Below are positions 45,858 through 54,388 of a DNA stretch of 64,000 nucleotides, one piece after another (within the stretch, counting starts at the first letter, position 1; every line of letters begins with the position of its first letter). The DNA is taken from contig NZ_QUHR01000001.1 in assembly GCF_003479605.1 (NCBI RefSeq), forward strand, positions 62,001 through 126,000, written 5' to 3'. The notes beneath the pieces were generated by a model. That model searched no databases and was not told the origin of the DNA. It saw only the letters and a program-made list of their open reading frames with translations. The position numbers were made by a program, and so were the translations under genes. The DNA comes from Roseburia sp. AF12-17LB (GTDB lineage: Bacteria > Bacillota > Clostridia > Lachnospirales > Lachnospiraceae).

Positions 45858-48593
45858 ATGGAACACGGATTTAAGTGGAATTTTATTGACAAAAAAGGGA
45901 CTTTTGTTTGTGAAAATGCCCGGGAAGTAAATCAATTATACTTTCCTATATGCAATGAGGCTGGAATGAAAGCATCGGTGACACCCTGCTTAAATGGAGA
46001 TGCCAAAAAGAATCAAAATGAATTTTTGTATCTGCCAGTTTCAGTAGAGGACTTACATAATAATCGTTCTGGAAGAAATTTCTGGGTTTATACAAAAGAG
46101 CAGGGAGCATTTTCTGTGGTGGGAAATTCTGCAAGACAGAGAGCGGAGCATTGCTTTAAAGATGAAGAAAAATGGAATAAAATAGAGTGCGGTTTGCTAT
46201 ATCACAGCTTGTATTATGCAATCCCTGAATTGAAATTAAACTGTATTTTTACAACGTTTTGTCCGGCAAATGAGGATGTAGTAGAAATTAACAGGGTTAT
46301 TCTGGAAAATTACGGGTCAGAAATTCTGGAATTTGTGCCAACAGCGGCATTTCCTATTTTTGGACGATCGGCAGATAATTTAAGAGATCATAGACATGCA
46401 ACATCACTGATGCAGAGGATAACATTGGAAGAAAACGGGATTGTTGTAAAGCCAACGATACACCATGATGAAAGAGGTCATGAACCGAATGATACAAGTT
46501 ATTTTGTATATGGATCAGATGAAAGCGGGCAGGCAGCAGTAGAAATGTTCCCTACAGTAGAGGAGTTTATTGGAAAGGGAGGAACATTGGACTGGCCTGG
46601 AACAGTAGTAGAAAATAGTATACCAGAACATGATATGACATATCGGAAAGATGGTATGGAATGCATTGGCGCAATGCGTTTTGCAAAGGTACGGTTAGCA
46701 CCAGGCGAGAAAAAAGAATATATTATCTGCGCTGGAATTACTGAAAAAGAAAATTTTAACAAGGAGTTTGAAAAGTATAACAGTAAAGAAAAGGTTGAAG
46801 CTGCGTGGAAACAAAATGAAGAGCATTGGAATGGAGAAGCTGACAAGATAAAATTTCAAGGCAATTCAGATAAGTTTGATGGCTGGTTAAGGTGGGTAAG
46901 TATACAGCCTGTTTTAAGAAAAATATATGGTTGTTCATTTCTTCCATATCATGATTATGGAAGAGGTGGTCGCGGGTGGAGAGATTTGTGGCAGGATTAT
47001 CTGACATTATTATTACAAAATCCAATGCGGGTTCGAAGTGTTTTTGTTCATAACATGAAAGGTGTCAGACTGGATGGAAGTAATGCAACTATTATTTTGG
47101 ACGGTGAGGGCAATTTTCAGGCAGACAGAAACAAAATATCCAGAGTTTGGATGGATCATGGTGTCTGGCCATTATTTACACTGTTGTTATATATGAATCA
47201 AACTGGAGATATTTCTATTTTAGATGAAGAAGTGTCTTACTGGAAAGATGCACAAATTGAAAGAGCGAAAAGGATTGACACAAATTGGAAAAAAGAAGAT
47301 GGAAATAGTCAAAAGACAAAGGATGGTGAATGTTATACCGGAACAATATTAGAGCATTTACTTTTAGAAAATTTAATTTGCAGCTTAAATATTGGAGAAC
47401 ACGGGAATATAAAGCTTGAAGATGGAGATTGGAATGATCAGTTGGATATGGCTCCGGATAAAGGGGAAACAATACCATTTACGGCTTTTTATGGAAAAAA
47501 TATATGTGATATAGCAGATTTACTTGAGATTCAAATAGAGAAAGAAGACCGAAAAACGATTTCTGTATTTGAAGAAATGGAAATACTGCTTGAGGGATTA
47601 AAGGAAAAGGAACCCCAAAAAGAAGTGGAAGTATTAAAGAAATATTATGAACACATAAGATTTGGAATAAGCGGAAAAAAGAAAAAAATACCGGTTTTAG
47701 AATTAGAAGATATGTTGCGCTGGAAAGGAAAACAATTATTACAGCAGGTCCGAGAAAATGAATGGATTGAATTATCATCAAAAGAAGGCTTTTTTAATGG
47801 TTATTATAATAATAATGGAAATGCAGTTGATGGAATTCTTGGAGATGGAAAATTGCGATTTGGATTGACAGCCCAGACCTTTTCTATTATGTCAGGGGCG
47901 GCGACGGATGAACAGGTTCAAAAAACAATACATGCTGTAAATAATTATCTTCCGGATAAAAATACCGGAGGAATCAGGCTGACGTTACCATTGGGAGATA
48001 ATACCTGGAATTTTGGAAGAGGATTTGCACTTATTTATGGAGAAAAAGAAAATGGTGGCATGTTTAGCCATATGACAACTATGTATGCTTATGCGTTATA
48101 TAGCAGAGGGTATGTAAGGGAAGGTTATCAGATTATAAAATCTATTTATGAACTTTCTACAAATACACAAATAGCACAAATATATCCTGGTGTGCCGGAG
48201 TATATCAGTAGCAGAGGAAGGGGAATGTATTCTTATGTTACTGGTGCAGGAAGCTGGACAATTTTTCTAATGCTGACACAGGTATATGGTGTGAGGGGAA
48301 AGCTTGGAGACTTATTAATTGAACCAAAACTAGTAAAGGAGCAGTATGATTCCGGTGAAGTTTTAACAGTAGACACATTATTTGCGGAAAAAGAAGTATG
48401 TGTTTCTTTTTATAACAGAAAATATTTGGATTATGGAGAATATCAGTTGGGAGAACTTAGCATAAATGGAGAAGTATGGAAGAATCAGATAAATAGTACC
48501 TCTGTTGTGCTACATCAGGCTGAACTGGAAGAAAAGCTTATAGCAGGTAGGAAAAATCAAATTTGTATCGAATTAGTGGAAAGGAAGGGATGA
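45858..48593 (+). CDS. GH94 glycoside phosphorylase (cellobiose phosphorylase-like)
   Basis: A 911-residue cytoplasmic enzyme. A beta-sandwich domain (~1-300) leads to an (alpha/alpha)6 barrel with GRGGRGWRDLWQDYLTLLL (~372-390) and the DWND motif (524-527) that carries the general-acid Asp in GH94; a C-terminal beta domain follows. Other GH94 landmarks are the late MFSHMTTMYAYALYSRG and YISSRGRGMYSYVTGAGSW. GH94 enzymes phosphorolyse beta-glucosides such as cellobiose, chitobiose, cellobionate, laminaribiose or sophorose to alpha-glucose-1-phosphate. The sequence is longer than cellobiose phosphorylase (~810), so specificity is open. Confidence 0.87.
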   Translation: MEHGFKWNFIDKKGTFVCENAREVNQLYFPICNEAGMKASVTPCLNGDAKKNQNEFLYLPVSVEDLHNNRSGRNFWVYTKEQGAFSVVGNSARQRAEHCFKDEEKWNKIECGLLYHSLYYAIPELKLNCIFTTFCPANEDVVEINRVILENYGSEILEFVPTAAFPIFGRSADNLRDHRHATSLMQRITLEENGIVVKPTIHHDERGHEPNDTSYFVYGSDESGQAAVEMFPTVEEFIGKGGTLDWPGTVVENSIPEHDMTYRKDGMECIGAMRFAKVRLAPGEKKEYIICAGITEKENFNKEFEKYNSKEKVEAAWKQNEEHWNGEADKIKFQGNSDKFDGWLRWVSIQPVLRKIYGCSFLPYHDYGRGGRGWRDLWQDYLTLLLQNPMRVRSVFVHNMKGVRLDGSNATIILDGEGNFQADRNKISRVWMDHGVWPLFTLLLYMNQTGDISILDEEVSYWKDAQIERAKRIDTNWKKEDGNSQKTKDGECYTGTILEHLLLENLICSLNIGEHGNIKLEDGDWNDQLDMAPDKGETIPFTAFYGKNICDIADLLEIQIEKEDRKTISVFEEMEILLEGLKEKEPQKEVEVLKKYYEHIRFGISGKKKKIPVLELEDMLRWKGKQLLQQVRENEWIELSSKEGFFNGYYNNNGNAVDGILGDGKLRFGLTAQTFSIMSGAATDEQVQKTIHAVNNYLPDKNTGGIRLTLPLGDNTWNFGRGFALIYGEKENGGMFSHMTTMYAYALYSRGYVREGYQIIKSIYELSTNTQIAQIYPGVPEYISSRGRGMYSYVTGAGSWTIFLMLTQVYGVRGKLGDLLIEPKLVKEQYDSGEVLTVDTLFAEKEVCVSFYNRKYLDYGEYQLGELSINGEVWKNQINSTSVVLHQAELEEKLIAGRKNQICIELVERKG

Positions 48594-48597
48594 TGTG

Positions 48598-50892
48598 ATG
48601 GAACTTAAATTTCCGGTGGGATTAGAAAAAAATGAAGTTTTAATAGAAAGGGACGGAATAAAAATAGAAGTACCGTGGCCGGTTCAGATTCAGATTTTAA
48701 AGGAAAGAAATAAGAAAGCAAAGTATGATGTTATAAGAAGTGAAAAAAACATTCATATTGCAGAAGCAGACGTAGAAGTAAATAAAGAAAATAGATTTCA
48801 TATTATTGATATGTGGGAACAAAATACAAATAATATAAAACTGAGTAGAAAGGTGGCCTGTATTTCAGCAGAAAAAGAGACTGCTATCCGGATATCTACG
48901 GAATTCCATTGTAAATCAAAACATGCAAAAAATTTTGACGATTATCAATTTGTAATACCGGGTGCTTTTTATAATAAGAATGATACAGATCAGAATGGAC
49001 AGGATGATTATCTTGGAACTTTTGAGCAGGATTATAAGGATGATAGAAATCCAAATTTGTCAGTGACAGGATTTGCAAAAAATGACAAGCAATTTATTTC
49101 ACTAATTCGGGCAGATATTCCAAAGGTGGATACTACAATAACCAGAAAACAGATAGCAGAAAGGCATTTTGTTCATAATACAGATATTGGATCCCTGGGA
49201 ATTGCACCATCTGCAAATAGAATGGAAGAATTTTTGTTACGTTGTGATTATCCATTTTATGAGAGAAATTCATTTTGCTTAAATGTAGATGGATCGGAGT
49301 GGGCTGCATATCGAAAGATAAAACAGGGAGATGAATTGGAAGTTTCATATATCCTGCAGTTTGGAGAAGCTGAAAATCTGACAGAAGCATCGTGGAAGAC
49401 GAGCGTATTTCAGATGGAACGAATTCTTAATGATGATATCAGACATCCATTTAGTCTGGAAGAAACAATACCATACAGAAGAGACTTATTACACAATAGC
49501 TTTAGAGATTTTCCAGAAAAGAAAAATCATCCTTGTGGTTATGTGTGCCATTTCTCACCAAGAGAAAAATATGGAAATCAGAATGTACTGGAATATGGAT
49601 TTTCTGGAAATCAGACTATGGTTTGCTATGAAATGCTTCGGGCTGCAGAAGAAACAGGAAAGGAAGAATATAGGGAACGGGCATTAAAAACAATACAATT
49701 TTTTGTGGAACACTGTATTGCAGAAAGTGGTTTGCCGAATGCAATGTACAGTGTAGAAAAAGAAGAATTTGTTTATTGGTGGACTGGCGTATTAATGCCA
49801 TTTCAGTATTCGGAAAACAGGAAAGAATTAGAAAAATTTCTGGGAAATCAGGTCGTAGGTGCAATGATGGGAATTGCAGAAAAATTAAAAGGAACAAAAG
49901 GAAATTATTGCCGGACTATGACGGAGGCTATGTATTATTTAATGCTCTGTTTTCTGGAGGAAAAGGAAAATGGAACATTACATAAAGACTGGCTGGATGT
50001 AGTGGTTGCATTTTGTGATAAAATGATTGAAATTCAGAATACAGATGGCTCCTGGTATCGGGCATATACGATGGAAGGTACTCCAATGACATATCCGGAA
50101 GAATGGTTTGGAAGTAATGTGATAGAGCAGGGGTCAGGAACAATTTTTCCGGGAGAAGTATTAGCATTAGTACATGAATACACCGGTAATGAGAAATATA
50201 GAAGTGCATTGTGTAAAGCTACTGATTTTATTATGGAACATTATGTAGAAGATGTTTTATATCTGGGAGGATTAAATGATACAACACATAAAAAGTCTGT
50301 AAAGATAGATGCTGTTGGAGTAATGTATAATATGCGGACATTGTTGTTGGCATATGAAACTACCAAAAAAGAACGATATTTGTATGGCGCAAAATCAGCA
50401 GCACAGATTCTTGCATCATGGACTTATCTTTGGGATATTCCGTTTGATGAAAATACACTTCTTGGAAAGAATGATTTTGGAACAACTGGCTGGGCAGGGT
50501 GTGATGTTATTCCGGGATGTAGCTATGTGGACGATGAATTTGTAGAATTCGTACCAGATTTAATGCGAATTGCAGAGTATAGCGGGAATAAAAAACTGGC
50601 TATATTGGGAAAAATTGTAACATTAGGAATGCAGCACGGTTTATCTATGCCACAAAGAATGTATGGATATACAATGCCTGGAATTCAGTGTGAAGGATTT
50701 CTGACATCCTTATGGCTTTCTGATACAGATGATTTGGAATTTTCGGGAGCTGTAGCAAAAAATAAAGGAGATGATAATGATACTTGTAATGGACTGATAA
50801 ATGGTCAGGCACTTTACAATCTCGATTCATTAAAAAGAAGATATCACACATTAGAGTTTGATAAAATAATTGAGCAGATATTTGCCGAGTAA
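48598..50892 (+). CDS. Unrecognised six-hairpin glycosidase-like enzyme
   Basis: A ~764-residue protein I do not recognise. The N-terminal ~270 residues look beta-rich. Residues ~290-720 contain regularly spaced Trp/Tyr/Gly-rich helices (GFSGNQTMVCYEMLRAAEE, IEIQNTDGSWYRAYTMEG, DDTTHKK-like loops and DEFVEFVPDLMRIAEYSG) as in an (alpha/alpha)6 barrel. Acidic residues in these loops are candidate catalysts. There is no signal peptide. It starts just after the GH94 gene (ATG 48598, with AAGGAAGG upstream; GTG 48595 is possible) and is the last gene of the operon, so it probably acts on the same imported glycoside. No family is assigned. Confidence 0.7.
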   Translation: MELKFPVGLEKNEVLIERDGIKIEVPWPVQIQILKERNKKAKYDVIRSEKNIHIAEADVEVNKENRFHIIDMWEQNTNNIKLSRKVACISAEKETAIRISTEFHCKSKHAKNFDDYQFVIPGAFYNKNDTDQNGQDDYLGTFEQDYKDDRNPNLSVTGFAKNDKQFISLIRADIPKVDTTITRKQIAERHFVHNTDIGSLGIAPSANRMEEFLLRCDYPFYERNSFCLNVDGSEWAAYRKIKQGDELEVSYILQFGEAENLTEASWKTSVFQMERILNDDIRHPFSLEETIPYRRDLLHNSFRDFPEKKNHPCGYVCHFSPREKYGNQNVLEYGFSGNQTMVCYEMLRAAEETGKEEYRERALKTIQFFVEHCIAESGLPNAMYSVEKEEFVYWWTGVLMPFQYSENRKELEKFLGNQVVGAMMGIAEKLKGTKGNYCRTMTEAMYYLMLCFLEEKENGTLHKDWLDVVVAFCDKMIEIQNTDGSWYRAYTMEGTPMTYPEEWFGSNVIEQGSGTIFPGEVLALVHEYTGNEKYRSALCKATDFIMEHYVEDVLYLGGLNDTTHKKSVKIDAVGVMYNMRTLLLAYETTKKERYLYGAKSAAQILASWTYLWDIPFDENTLLGKNDFGTTGWAGCDVIPGCSYVDDEFVEFVPDLMRIAEYSGNKKLAILGKIVTLGMQHGLSMPQRMYGYTMPGIQCEGFLTSLWLSDTDDLEFSGAVAKNKGDDNDTCNGLINGQALYNLDSLKRRYHTLEFDKIIEQIFAE

Positions 50893-50898
50893 AGTTAT

Positions 50899-50935
50899 AA
50901 TGCCTCATAGACATTTTATGCGTCTATGAGGCATT
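50899..50935 (+). terminator. Strong hairpin closing the GH94 operon
   Basis: AATGCCTCATAGAC (50899-50912) pairs perfectly with GTCTATGAGGCATT (50922-50935). Only a short T-run follows (TTTTC). Confidence 0.82.
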
Positions 50936-51060
50936 TTCTATAGAAGTCGGTATCGTGCCGATTAGTATCAGCAGTGCTCCCGGAATTTCAAAAGGAGTCA
51001 GAGTTTCGTGCAAAAGCAGAACAGCAAAGATAACAACCGATAGTGTTTGACAGAATAAGC
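50924..51060 (-). pseudogene. Remnant of an EamA/DMT-family transporter (C-terminal end only)
   Basis: On the minus strand an open segment encodes about 45 residues ending at TAG (50926-50924): it reads CQTLSVVIFAVLLLHETLTP followed by FEIPGALLILIGTIPTS. This is the typical last two-helix end of an EamA-type permease (xxALLFLGExLTxxxxxGAxLIxxG). No N-terminal part is present; the YcxB-like gene occupies the DNA upstream. It looks like decaying debris left by a deletion, and the terminator arm of the GH94 operon overlaps its stop codon. Confidence 0.65.
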
Positions 51061-51106
51061 AGTGTTCATTACAATGTTTTTAGAAAAAAGAAATGGGGGA
51101 ACAGAG

Positions 51107-51640
51107 ATGTTGGAATGTGAAATTGAAATCGGAAAAGAAGAGCAGGATGCGCTGCTTGAAATCGCTTTGAATTCGAAGGAGTATCGAAAGAAAAGAAAAG
51201 TGGAAGCAATAAAATTTTCAATTCTGATTGTAGCTTGTATTTTGATTATAATATGGAGAGTAACAAATAGCGATACAAGGCTTGTTGTACTTTGCTCACT
51301 CCTGGCTGCATATAGTCTTTTTATGATATGCGGAGGAAGCAAGCTGATGCAGAAGACGGTATTAAAGAAATCTGTTACAGCAATGGATAAAGAACTAAAA
51401 TCCGGTTATCGGAAGTATACTTTCAGTGAAGATGGAATTCTTTTAAAATCAGAAGTTTCAGAAGGAAATACTGCTTGGACACTTTATAAGGATTGGGAAA
51501 TCTATGGAAATTACATCTGCATCAGGAATCTGTCGAATGAAAATGTTCTTGTAAAACAGGATAAATTGTCGGCAGAAGAGAGGACATGGCTGATTGATTT
51601 ACTGACCCGTCATCTGGGAAAAGCAGTAAATGAGAAATGA
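51107..51640 (+). CDS. YcxB-like membrane protein, copy 1
   Basis: A 177-residue protein with two adjacent hydrophobic helices (~residues 37-55 and 60-80) and a C-terminal cytoplasmic beta-rich domain (YRKYTFSEDGILLKSEVSEG, then LYKDWEIYGNYICIRNLSN). This layout matches the YcxB-like family, whose function is unknown. ATG 51107 follows GGGGGAACAGAG; a longer frame from 51062 is unlikely. The next gene is a tandem duplicate with an almost identical start region. Confidence 0.78.
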   Translation: MLECEIEIGKEEQDALLEIALNSKEYRKKRKVEAIKFSILIVACILIIIWRVTNSDTRLVVLCSLLAAYSLFMICGGSKLMQKTVLKKSVTAMDKELKSGYRKYTFSEDGILLKSEVSEGNTAWTLYKDWEIYGNYICIRNLSNENVLVKQDKLSAEERTWLIDLLTRHLGKAVNEK

Positions 51641-51691
51641 ATGGAAAGAAAATAAATAAAAAATAGACGAAAAGAAAATGGGGGAACAGAG

Positions 51692-52219
51692 ATGTTAGAA
51701 TATGAAATTGAAATCGGAAAAGAAGAGCGAGACGCGCTGTTGGAAATAACTTTGCAATCGGATGGATACCGGAAGAGAAGAAAAGTGGTAACGATTACTT
51801 CTGTGATTATGTGCATAATCTGTCTGCCGTCCGGAATGTTAAGCTTTATGCTTGGCAGGGCAGAAATGGGTTCACTTTTTATGATTCTTTGGGCAGCTTT
51901 TCTATATTTTGCATGCGGCGGGAAAAAGGTACAGCAGAGAGCAAGACTTAAGAGATTTTATGCAAATGCACAGAAGGCACTGGTAAGTGGCCACCGCAAG
52001 TATATTTTCAGTGAAGAAAGCATCAGCATAAAATCAGAAATAGCGGAGGGTGTGAATCTGTGGACTGCCTATAAGGACTGGGGATTCTATGAAAATTATA
52101 TTTATATCAGAAATCTGTCCAATCAGGTGATTCTGGTAAGGCAGAGCGAGCTGTCAGCAGAAGACCATGCATGGCTGGTGGATTTGCTGACCCGTCATCT
52201 GGGCGCAGCGCTGGCTTAG
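51692..52219 (+). CDS. YcxB-like membrane protein, copy 2
   Basis: A 175-residue paralogue of the gene at 51107. The first ~16 residues and the ribosome-binding region are nearly identical between copies (MLEYEIEIGKEERDALLEI here), while the membrane helices have diverged. The C-terminal LSAEDHAWLVDLLTRHLG also matches its partner. This is a tandem duplication; function unknown. Confidence 0.8.
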   Translation: MLEYEIEIGKEERDALLEITLQSDGYRKRRKVVTITSVIMCIICLPSGMLSFMLGRAEMGSLFMILWAAFLYFACGGKKVQQRARLKRFYANAQKALVSGHRKYIFSEESISIKSEIAEGVNLWTAYKDWGFYENYIYIRNLSNQVILVRQSELSAEDHAWLVDLLTRHLGAALA

Positions 52220-52234
52220 AGGAAGCAGAATGAA

Positions 52235-53584
52235 ATGGTGGAACGGAATCTTACTACAGGAAGTGTATTTAAAAATGTAATTATATTTTCGCTACCATAC
52301 CTTTTATCTTATTTTTTACAGACATTGTATGGAATGGCAGATTTATTTATCATCGGGCAGTTTGAAGGAGTTGCCAGCACTACGGCGGTATCCATTGGCT
52401 CACAGGTCATGCATATGATAACAGTTATGCTGGTGGGACTTGCCATGGGAACAACGGTCAGCATCGGACAGGCGATTGGAAGCAAAGATAAGAAACGGGT
52501 GGCAGAAGGAATTGGAAACACGGTAATCCTATTTATGGGAGTTGCCCTTGTGCTGATGACGGTGCTGCTCTTGCTGACAAAACCAATTGTAACAGTAATG
52601 TCTACACCACAGGAAGCAGTAATGGGAACGATATCCTATCTTACCATCTGCTTTATCGGGATTCCTTTTATTACAGCATATAATATTATCAGTGCAATTT
52701 TCCGTGGTATGGGTGACAGCAAGAGTCCGATGTACTTTATTGCCATTGCATGTGCGGCAAATATTGTCTTGGATTATGTATTTATCGGCGGTCTGCATCT
52801 TGGACCGGCAGGTGCAGCTCTTGGAACCACTTGTGCCCAGGCAATCAGTGTAGTTATTTCCCTGTGTATGATTATCAGACAGCGGAAAGAATTCTCTTTT
52901 AGCAGAAAAGATTTCAGACCGAACCGAAATGTAATGGGACAGATTTTAAAAATCGGTATTCCCATTGCGTTGCAGGACGGTTTCATTCAGGTGGCATTTA
53001 TGATTATCACCATCATTGCGAACCAGCGTGGATTAAATGATGCAGCGGCTGTGGGAATCGTGGAAAAGATAATAAGCTTCCTGTTCCTGATTCCGTCCTC
53101 CATGTTATCAACAGTATCTGCACTTGGTGCACAGAATATCGGAGCGGGAAAGAGGCAGCGTGCCAATGAAACACTGCGCTATGCTGTGATGATTACAGTG
53201 GGCTTTGGAATTATCGTAGGAATCTTCATGCAGTTCTTCGCCAGTCCGGTGGTGGCGTTATTTACAGATGCATCGGATGCATCAGGAGCGGAAGTGGTAC
53301 GTCTGGGAGGTCAATACTTAAGGGGATATGTCTGGGATTGCATGTTCGCAGGAATTCATTTCAGCTTCAGCGGATATTTCTGTGCCTGCGGCAAATCCGG
53401 CATCTCATTTTTACATAATATCATTGCAATTACACTGGTAAGAATTCCGGGCGTTTATCTGACTTCGACTTTATTCCCGGATACCTTATTCCCAATGGGA
53501 CTGGCAACGGCAGCAGGCTCCCTGCTTTCCGCAATCATCTGTGTTGTTGCATTTACAATCTTAAACCGGAAGGAAAAATCATGA
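52235..53584 (+). CDS. MATE-family efflux transporter
   Basis: A 449-residue transporter with 12 predicted membrane helices in two similar halves. LTTGSVFKNVIIFSLPYLLS, GMADLFIIGQFEGVASTTAV and IVEKIISFLFLIPSSM, with the second-half ALGAQNIGAGKRQRANETLR, are typical of NorM/DinF-like sodium- or proton-driven drug and metabolite exporters. It follows the second YcxB-like gene by 15 bases. Substrate unknown. Confidence 0.93.
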   Translation: MVERNLTTGSVFKNVIIFSLPYLLSYFLQTLYGMADLFIIGQFEGVASTTAVSIGSQVMHMITVMLVGLAMGTTVSIGQAIGSKDKKRVAEGIGNTVILFMGVALVLMTVLLLLTKPIVTVMSTPQEAVMGTISYLTICFIGIPFITAYNIISAIFRGMGDSKSPMYFIAIACAANIVLDYVFIGGLHLGPAGAALGTTCAQAISVVISLCMIIRQRKEFSFSRKDFRPNRNVMGQILKIGIPIALQDGFIQVAFMIITIIANQRGLNDAAAVGIVEKIISFLFLIPSSMLSTVSALGAQNIGAGKRQRANETLRYAVMITVGFGIIVGIFMQFFASPVVALFTDASDASGAEVVRLGGQYLRGYVWDCMFAGIHFSFSGYFCACGKSGISFLHNIIAITLVRIPGVYLTSTLFPDTLFPMGLATAAGSLLSAIICVVAFTILNRKEKS

Positions 53585-53629
53585 AGCCGTTAATTTTGTT
53601 TGCACTGCCAGTACTGTTTGGTTGCAGCT

Positions 53630-53666
53630 ATTAGCCAAAAATGAAAAAAGATTGATTTTGGCTAAT
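53630..53666 (+). repeat. Perfect 11-bp inverted repeat after the MATE gene
   Basis: ATTAGCCAAAA (53630-53640) and TTTTGGCTAAT (53656-53666) are exact reverse complements across a 15-base loop. No T-run follows on the + strand. Either a weak terminator or an operator. Confidence 0.7.
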
Positions 53667-53712
53667 AAAAACACCAGTGATTTAAAAATGTAAATACGAG
53701 GAAGGCTTGCAT

Positions 53713-53783
53713 AATTCCTCCTGTTTTCCACATACTACCCATACAGCACAAAAATGGAAAGTATGTAGGAAACAGGAGGAATT
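53713..53783 (+). promoter_or_regulatory. Long hairpin that sequesters the spoVT Shine-Dalgarno
   Basis: The 24-base arms 53713-53736 and 53760-53783 are complementary at 22 of 24 positions around a 23-base loop. The 3' arm contains CAGGAGGA, the ribosome-binding site of spoVT, and is followed by TTTTT before the ATG. It can block initiation and may also act as a terminator. Confidence 0.8.
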
Positions 53784-53787
53784 TTTA

Positions 53788-54336
53788 ATGAAAGCAACAG
53801 GAATTGTACGTAGAATAGATGATTTGGGGAGAGTTGTAGTGCCAAAGGAAATCCGCAGGACACTGCGCATCCGGGAAGGTGACCCGCTGGAAATCTTTAC
53901 AGACCGGGAAGGTGAGATTATTCTTAAGAAATATTCACCGATTGGAGAACTGAGCCAGTTTGCCGGACAGTATGCGGAGAGCCTTGCGCAGAGCACCGGG
54001 CATCTGGTATGTATTACCGACCGGGACCATGTGATTGCGGCTGCAGGAAACGGAAAGAAGGAATTCGAAGGAAAACCAATCAGCAGGCAGTTAGAGGAAC
54101 TGATCGAAGACCGGAAAAATATTCTTGCACAGCAGGGAGACAGCAAATTTGTACGAATTACCTTAGATGATACCGGTAACTATCATGACCAGGCAATCAG
54201 CACGATTATCTGTGAAGGAGATGCCATCGGAGCAGTTGTTTTATATGAGAAAAATGAAACTGCAAAAATGGGAGAAACCGAAAGCAAGCTTGCTATTACA
54301 GCGGCGGGATTTTTAGGAAGACAAATGGAACAGTAG
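53788..54336 (+). CDS. spoVT: Stage V sporulation protein T
   Basis: A 182-residue regulator. The N-terminal ~50 residues are an AbrB-type swapped-hairpin DNA-binding domain (MKATGIVRRIDDLGRVVVPK, then EIRRTLRIREGDPLEIF) and the rest is a GAF-like domain (~55-178). SpoVT modulates sigma-G-dependent genes late in sporulation, marking a spore former. ATG 53788 follows AGGAGGA within a large hairpin (53713-53783), which suggests structural control of translation. Confidence 0.93.
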   Translation: MKATGIVRRIDDLGRVVVPKEIRRTLRIREGDPLEIFTDREGEIILKKYSPIGELSQFAGQYAESLAQSTGHLVCITDRDHVIAAAGNGKKEFEGKPISRQLEELIEDRKNILAQQGDSKFVRITLDDTGNYHDQAISTIICEGDAIGAVVLYEKNETAKMGETESKLAITAAGFLGRQMEQ

Positions 54337-54388
54337 CCTTGTATCTTTTTATGGAACAGTGTAAAATAGAGCAATACGGAGGAAACCC

